This document shows, piece after piece, positions 14,000 through 17,883 of a stretch of DNA of 17,883 bases; the first letter of the stretch is position 1; every line of letters starts with the position of its first letter. The stretch spans positions 1 to 17,883 of the forward strand of contig CAJUIP010000052.1 of assembly GCA_910586315.1 (NCBI GenBank). The letters are read 5' to 3'. The position numbers and the translations under genes are program-made. The stretch comes from an uncultured Lachnospiraceae bacterium. Lineage in GTDB: Bacteria > Bacillota > Clostridia > Lachnospirales > Lachnospiraceae. The notes below the pieces were generated by a model. That model saw only the letters and a list, made by a program, of their open reading frames with translations, made no database searches and was not told the origin of the DNA.

Positions 14000-14215
14000 T
14001 TAAAGCTATTATAGCATTCCATTTTTTGTTTTTCAAGTGGCTTCCGCAGGAAAACTCGATTGGTATCCGTTCTTTTTTAAAACCTTCTACCAAAGCGCTT
14101 GCAAAACCCTTCAGGCGCTTTTCGCTTCGTGTCCTCCAGTTCTCTGGCCTTGATTGTCATTGCAGGGGCCTTTTTCGCCCTGCTTTTCTAAACATTCCAG
14201 CTCCTCTTCTGCACA
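14000..14215 (-). pseudogene. Degenerate copy of a small mobile-element-type gene (copy B)
   Basis: On the minus strand, fragments in different frames read ECLEKQGEKGP, then MTIKARELEDTKRK, then FASALVEGFKKERIPIEF. The first two match the start of the gene at 16448-16799 (LEKQGKKDP, MTIKASELEAMKQK), and at the DNA level the two share long runs such as GCAATGACAATCAAGGCCAG against ACAATGACAATTAAGGCCAG. At least two frame changes and no proper start remain, so it is a relic. The thi promoter now lies at its 3' end. The family resembles small proteins with an NRAERRR start found in phages and conjugative elements of Clostridia; function unknown. Confidence 0.55.
14008..14036 (-). promoter_or_regulatory. 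Sigma-A promoter of the thi operon
   Basis: On the minus strand TTGAAA (14036-14031) and TATAAT (14013-14008) are exactly 17 bases apart. Transcription would start near 14001, about a dozen bases before the riboswitch aptamer. Confidence 0.85.
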
Positions 14216-14230
14216 CTGCTTTTATGCAGC

Positions 14231-14882
14231 TCAAATCAGTCTAAACATGTTTTTATGATAATCAATAATTCCATCCAGCTTCATGTAGGACAGCTCTCGT
14301 GAAAGTGCGCTGCGCTCCACATTGAGGTACTCTGCCATAGCGTTTCTATTCATCGGAATTGTAAATGTTCTTTTTTGTTGTTCGCAGGCTATACGCTGTA
14401 AGTAGGTCAATATTTTCTCCCGTATTGTCGGACGCAGCAGACAATCTATATGTTCGTGCAGTACAAGCCCCTTTTTCGGCAACAATGCTTATATAGTTGC
14501 GCAATAGCCTATCATGACCGGGGCACGCCTTTTCGCACCGGGCCAATACGCGTTCAAAAGGGATTTGCAATACCAGGACATCATCCTCAGCCTGTACAGT
14601 AACGGGACTTTTGTGTTCTAAACTTGCCGCCAACACAACCCCGACCTCGTTTCCTTTTTTCAACAGAGAAATAAGAATCACTCTGTCCAACTTTATTGCG
14701 CGTCCATGCCCTGATAGCATAATTCCGAAGTCGTATACCTTGTTCCCTTCCTCAATGATAGTGTCGCCTTTGGCGTACCAGACATACTTTGCACAAAGGC
14801 AATGGAGGAGTCCCTCCATCTCCTCTGATTCAATATGGAAAAATAGATTTGTCTGTTTTAAATCTTCTATAAACTCACACAT
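14231..14882 (-). pseudogene. Crp/Fnr-family regulator, frameshifted
   Basis: The N-terminal part from ATG 14882 is a cyclic-nucleotide-binding-like sensor domain (residues about 1-135, with AKGDTIIEEGNKVYDFGIML and VTVQAEDDVLVLQIPFERVL). After SIVAEKG the frame shifts; the next frame continues GLVLHEHIDCLLRPTIREKI and ends with the Crp-type helix-turn-helix NRNAMAEYLNVERSALSREL (about 185-205). The break is at a run of five A and four G (14468-14476); one base fewer restores a 217-residue protein. No iron-sulphur cysteine pattern of Fnr is obvious. It is divergent from the ECF/permease operon and shares a palindrome with it. Either a real loss of function or an assembly error in the run. Confidence 0.8.
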
Positions 14883-14900
14883 CACAATAATCTCGTTTTT

Positions 14901-14918
14901 TTGTTGCGCGTGCAACAA
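14901..14918. promoter_or_regulatory. Candidate Crp/Fnr operator at position -41.5
   Basis: TTGTTGC (14901-14907) and GCAACAA (14912-14918) are perfect seven-base arms around GCGT. The centre (14909.5) lies 41.5 bases before the start predicted from the TATAAT at 14939-14944. That is the classical class II site for activators of the Crp/Fnr family. It sits between the Crp/Fnr gene and the operon it would activate, and it could also repress the regulator. Confidence 0.7.
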
Positions 14919-14938
14919 GGAATTGGTCTAAATTGTAC

Positions 14939-14944
14939 TATAAT
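14939..14944 (+). promoter_or_regulatory. -10 element of the ECF/permease operon
   Basis: A perfect TATAAT lies 38 bases before the ATG. No acceptable -35 hexamer exists 16-19 bases upstream, where the Crp/Fnr palindrome ends. This is the signature of an activator-dependent promoter. Confidence 0.7.
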
Positions 14945-14981
14945 AAAATACGAAAAACAAGAGAAAGGATATTTCAAAATT

Positions 14982-15530
14982 ATGATTAAAGAAAGAACGC
15001 TTTGGATTACCCGCACAGCAGTTTTTATCGCCTTACTTGTCGTATTGCAGGCGGCTACCGGACCATTAGGGAGCACCATTATTACGGGATCTGTCGTGAA
15101 TATGCTGCTGATTGTTTCCGTTATGACCTGCGACATGATGTCAGGACTTTGCGTCGCTGTCATTTCGCCTGTTATGGCGAAGCTGATTGGAATAGGCCCG
15201 CTTTGGAGCCTGATCCCCTTTATTGTAGCCGGAAACATCACCCTCGTGCTGATTTGGCACTTCATCGGCAACAGGCGTTGGGGACATAAATATACCGCGC
15301 CAATAATTGCTTTGGCAGCTGTGGCAACCGCCAAATTCTTGGTCCTATACCTTGGAATCGTGCAAATAGCCGTACCGTTCCTTTTAAGATTACCAGCTCC
15401 GCAGGCGGCGGTGATTTCGAGTATGTTCTCTATACCGCAGCTGCTAACAGCTCTTTTGGGCGGCGGTGTTGCGCTGTTGGTACTTTCGCCGTTAAAAAAA
15501 GCGATCCGGGGAGGGCGTGAGCAGAGTTGA
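14982..15530 (+). CDS. ECF-transporter S-component-like membrane protein
   Basis: A 182-residue protein with five to six hydrophobic segments (for example TAVFIALLVVLQAATGPLG at 12-30 and IIALAAVATAKFLVLYLGI). It resembles the small substrate-binding S components of ECF importers annotated in Oscillospiraceae and Lachnospiraceae. S components bind a vitamin or metal and dock on a shared EcfAAT module, which is not in this window. ATG 14982 has GAAAGGA about 12 bases upstream. Its stop overlaps the TTG start of the first permease half (TTGA). Its partner genes are broken, but this frame is intact. The substrate cannot be read from the sequence. Confidence 0.75.
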   Translation: MIKERTLWITRTAVFIALLVVLQAATGPLGSTIITGSVVNMLLIVSVMTCDMMSGLCVAVISPVMAKLIGIGPLWSLIPFIVAGNITLVLIWHFIGNRRWGHKYTAPIIALAAVATAKFLVLYLGIVQIAVPFLLRLPAPQAAVISSMFSIPQLLTALLGGGVALLVLSPLKKAIRGGREQS

Positions 15531-16013
15531 ACACAATTTTTACCTATTCGTTCTACGGTTTAGCCGCACTTTTACTTTTTTTCTCTTTTCTGAAAGACAA
15601 GAAAAAACGCTGTTATCCTTAAAAAAGGCGTGGAAGATGTTTACGGGCGTCCTGCCGCAATTTGTTGCTATCCTGCTTTTTGTTGGGTTTGCGCTTGCGG
15701 TGCTTTCGTCGGAGACAATCAGACGCTTGATAGGCGAAGAAACGGGTTTTATCGGTATGCTCTTAGCTTCGCTTGTTGGTGCGGTTTCGTTAGTACCCGT
15801 TATGATTGCTTTCCCCATTGTTTCGGAACTTCTGAAAAGCGGCGCGGGCATAATCCAAATGGCGGTATTTGTTTCTACTCTCACTACGGTTGGGCTGATC
15901 ACAATCCCGATAGAGACAAAATATCTGAGTAAGAAAATCGCCATTCTTCGGAATATGCTTGCATTGCGTTTTCTTTTATCACAGCTTACCTAATGGGGGT
16001 GTTTCTCAAATGA
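15527..16013 (+). pseudogene. ArsP-type (PF03773) permease, first half, two frameshifts
   Basis: From TTG 15527 the frame reads NTIFTYSFYGLAALLLFFSF and then KDKKK. A different frame continues TLLSLKKAWKMFTGVLPQFV with the conserved stretches LIGEETGFIGMLLASLVGA and SGAGIIQMAVFVSTLTTVGL. The first break is at a run of six A (15602-15607); a seventh A would join them. A second break at about 15961-15966 separates RNMLA from FSFITAYLMGVFLK, which ends at TGA 16011-16013 and overlaps the next start (ATGA). With both repaired it is a normal protein of about 160 residues, one part of a two-part permease. As read, the frame from TTG 15527 closes shortly after the first break. Confidence 0.75.
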
Positions 16014-16415
16014 AAACAGCGATAAAAAAATATTGGTTTTTATTTGTAATGGCGCTTTGTAATCTCATCATCTGGCTCTATGAGCCGGAGATTGGAAAAA
16101 CAGCATTGGCCTTTAGCGGAAAGAACTTTATCAACTTCCGCTTTATACTTACGCCTGTCTTCATCTGTATTGGCTTGATGGACGTATGGGTTGAAAAAGG
16201 GCTGCAGGATTTCAAACGTGCTGCTTTTTCTATGCACAAGCGTCAGTATCCGCATTCCTCTACTTCTTTTTGAAATATCCTCTTTGGGCATATCTTTTAC
16301 ACTGATACGGTTTTGCCTAAATCTGTTCGCCGTTTTTGCGATTGCCTTTATACTTGAAGGACTGTTGTCCGATAAGGATAGAAAGGAAATCTATGAAAAT
16401 GCGGAGAAACTGTAA
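16010..16415 (+). pseudogene. ArsP-type permease, second half, internal deletion
   Basis: From ATG 16010 the frame reads MKTAIKKYWFLFVMALCNLI through FILTPVFICIGLMDVWVE, the standard start of the partner permease. At about 16190-16200 it jumps frame to KKGCRISNVLLFLCTSVSIR and IPLLLFEISSLGISFTLIRF, the standard end. About 40 residues that normally lie between, including the GPLYAAFP membrane segment, are missing. The join at TTGAAAAAGGG suggests recombination between short AAAAAGGG-like repeats. The product cannot be a working permease half. The family call is from conserved order and motifs seen in Clostridial two-part permeases. Confidence 0.75.
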
Positions 16416-16447
16416 TGCAATCGGGTCTCGGCAATGATAAGGGACCA

Positions 16448-16799
16448 TTACGGTGAACTTCTTTTCATTCCTTCATACTTACACACTTCATCCTCCATGA
16501 ACCGAATGTCGCAGTCCTGTTCTACCTGCTTCATCAAGTCTTCCATGCTCCGCTCGTTCTTACTGGACTCTTCATATGCTTCCAGTAAAGCGTCTGCAAA
16601 ATCCGGCAGACGCTTTTGTGTTCCCCAGCCGTACTTCTCCTTTAAGACCTTTATCGGAAGCCCTAAGAGCAGAGGCAATACTGCGTCTAAAGCTTTTCCG
16701 TTCCTTCTGCTTCATAGCCTCCAATTCACTGGCCTTAATTGTCATTGTGGGATCCTTTTTTCCCTGCTTTTCCAAACGTCTCCGCTCTGCTCTGTTCAC
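16448..16799 (-). pseudogene. Small NRAERRR-type gene of a mobile element (copy A), one frameshift
   Basis: GTG 16799 starts VNRAERRRLEKQGKKDPTM and continues TIKASELEAMKQKERK. The frame then breaks at GGAAAAGC (around 16690) and resumes as ALDAVLPLLLGLPIKVLKEK, then DFADALLEAYEESSKNERSM, ending at 16448. With one base removed it makes a protein of about 117 residues. GGGAG lies upstream. Such small proteins are common cargo of phages and conjugative elements in Clostridia and have no known function. It faces the decayed permease operon, and a second relic of the same gene lies at 14000-14215 on the same strand. Confidence 0.65.
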
Positions 16800-16862
16800 T
16801 TCTTTTAAACTCCCTTTGTTTCTTTAGAAATTGTATCCTTATTTTAGCGACACACGTTCCCA

Positions 16863-17828
16863 TCATAAATCCAGTGCGGCAGGATTTAGCAGGAACTCAT
16901 AGAGTCCCAGATGCAGGATTCCCTCTTCATCAAGCCACGGCTTCATCCCGCTCTTCGTGACAATGATTTTCCGGAAGAAATCCTTGACGCCAAGCAGCGG
17001 CCGAAGCTCTGACTTTTCCTTCTGGGCATTGCCAAGGCTCAGGGCAGACTGGATGTAATACTTCTTTACGCCTTTGTTGATGACAAAATCGATCTCGCAG
17101 CTGACCTTCCTCCTTTTTCCTTCTGCGTCCGTCTCAAAAATATCAACCACGCCTACATCCACTGAATAGCCCCTGCAGATCAGCTCGTTGTACATGATGT
17201 TCTCCATGATATGCATCTCCTCCTGCTGCCGCAGATTCAGCCACACGTTCCGAAGCCCGATATCGCTGCAGTAATATTTCGACGGATAGGAAAAATACTT
17301 CTTCCCCTTCACGTCGTACTGCTTTGCCTGGCGGAACAGAAAATATTCGGAAAGATAGGTCAGATAGCTGGCAATGGTCCCGCTGTCCACCTTGACCCCC
17401 TTTACCGTCTGTAGGGTGTTCGCTATTTTCGAAGCATTGGTAAGCGAACCCACGGAGGAACACAGGTCATCTGTCAATTCGCTTAAAACCCCCGGAAGCC
17501 CAATCTGGTACCGCTCTATGATATCCTTAAAATAGACCTCCTCAAAAAGGGAGGACAAATATTTGAATTTATCATCTTCCGTCTTCCGGAACAAGACCAG
17601 CGGCATACCGCCGTACAGGGCATATTCCTCATAAGCCTCTGCCTTATCCCCACCTACATAGTCGTAGTATTCCTTGAAAGAAAGCGGATGAACCTCAACC
17701 GAATCCCCCCGCCCCCGGAAAGCCGTCATCACATCCTTGGAGAGCATTTTTGAATTGCTCCCGGTCACATAAATGTCCACGTTTCGAAGCCTTTGCAGGC
17801 CGTTGAGCACATTGTACAGGTGAATGCT
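16863..17828 (-). pseudogene. DUF4143-type ATPase protein, N-terminal ATPase domain missing
   Basis: The minus frame starts abruptly with LYNVLNGLQRLRNVDIYVTG, which is the ATPase Sensor region (VTGSNSKMLS) of AAA_14/DUF4143 proteins. It continues through the DUF4143 domain (about 110-300 with GTIASYLTYLSEYFLFRQAK, the PD-(D/E)XK-like EIDFVI, and a C-terminal tail). About 90 to 100 residues that would carry Walker A and B are absent; a TAA precedes within eight codons. Full-length family members are about 400-450 residues. The cut coincides with a palindrome at 17832-17850. Such ATPases are common as accessory genes of unknown role. A GTG at 17810 could start a shortened product, but it would lack ATPase function. 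Confidence 0.8.
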
Positions 17829-17831
17829 TTA

Positions 17832-17872
17832 TGAGTTGTTGTACAACTCAATCCGATGCGGGCCTCAAGCCC
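17832..17872. repeat. Palindromic junction next to the truncated ATPase gene
   Basis: TGAGTTGT (17832-17839) and ACAACTCA (17843-17850) are perfect eight-base arms around TGT. A second hairpin GGGCCTCAAGCCC follows at 17860-17872. The two stand exactly where the ATPase gene loses homology to its family, as would the end of an inserted or recombined element. No transposase is visible before the window edge. Confidence 0.4.
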
Positions 17873-17883
17873 TACACAGATAC

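Noticed and set aside
13735..14244. Open frame of 169 codons on the plus strand across the riboswitch
   Set aside because: It runs antisense through the TPP aptamer, its terminator and the thi promoter. Its resemblance to a plus-strand frame at 16434-16808 is only the antisense of the two related relics.
14231..14918. Programmed frameshifting in the Crp/Fnr gene
   Set aside because: No stimulatory structure or family precedent is seen, and neighbouring genes also have lesions, so decay or an assembly error is simpler.
14982..15530. S-component-like gene as the thiamin-precursor importer of the thi operon
   Set aside because: It is on the opposite strand, has its own activator-type promoter without a TPP riboswitch, and is separated from thiM by a gene relic. 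The link would be neighbourhood only.
1..17883. CRISPR array, tRNA, rRNA or replication origin
   Set aside because: No regular spaced repeats, no cloverleaf or conserved rRNA segment, and no DnaA-box cluster were recognised on reading either strand.

Overview
The window reads as a chromosomal segment of a mid-GC Bacillota of the class Clostridia, plausibly a gut Lachnospiraceae or Oscillospiraceae. This rests on strong AGGAGG-type ribosome sites, sigma-A promoters (TTGACT/TATAAT), tight ATGA overlaps, a TPP riboswitch ending in a terminator, and the protein families present. No rRNA or tRNA gene is seen, so the genus cannot be fixed. The thi genes look GC-richer than the ilv and AraC genes beside them.

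Layout. (1) 1-2640, minus strand: a TetR-type regulator with a near-consensus promoter and an array of inverted half-sites, then an acetolactate synthase catalytic subunit (ilvB), then the start of its ACT-domain regulatory subunit (ilvN), which seems frameshifted at a homopolymer and runs off the left edge. (2) 2826-3749: an AraC regulator with a GyrI-like effector domain. (3) 3867-9351, minus strand: two ABC-export modules in tandem. An XRE regulator, a small PLDc_N membrane protein, an ATPase and an ABC-2 permease resemble the YxlE-YxlF-YxlG set of Bacillus. After a terminator come a second ATPase and a 529-residue permease. (4) 9534-9940, plus strand: an AbrB-type antitoxin whose RelE-like toxin is cut to about 20 codons. 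(5) 9938-14036, minus strand: a TPP-riboswitch operon, thiM-thiE-HAD phosphatase-thiD-tenA, a thiamin salvage set. (6) 14000-16800: a divergent Crp/Fnr regulator and an operon of an ECF S-component-like protein plus a two-part ArsP-type permease. The regulator and both permease halves carry frameshifts or a deletion, and two degenerate copies of one small gene flank the block. (7) 16863-17883, minus strand: a DUF4143 ATPase-family gene that lacks its ATPase domain.

How the parts work together. The thi operon should rebuild thiamin phosphate from salvaged pyrimidine (TenA, ThiD) and thiazole (ThiM), joined by ThiE; the embedded HAD enzyme is a candidate thiamin-phosphate phosphatase. The most striking regulatory feature is an 18-base palindrome centred exactly 41.5 bases before the predicted start of the ECF/permease operon, the classical class II activator position, next to a Crp/Fnr gene that is now frameshifted. 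No wholly new defence or mobile system could be established. The less ordinary parts are the decaying Crp-ECF-permease block with its flanking remnants, the Cys-rich insertion in IlvB, the HAD gene in the thi operon and the truncated toxin.
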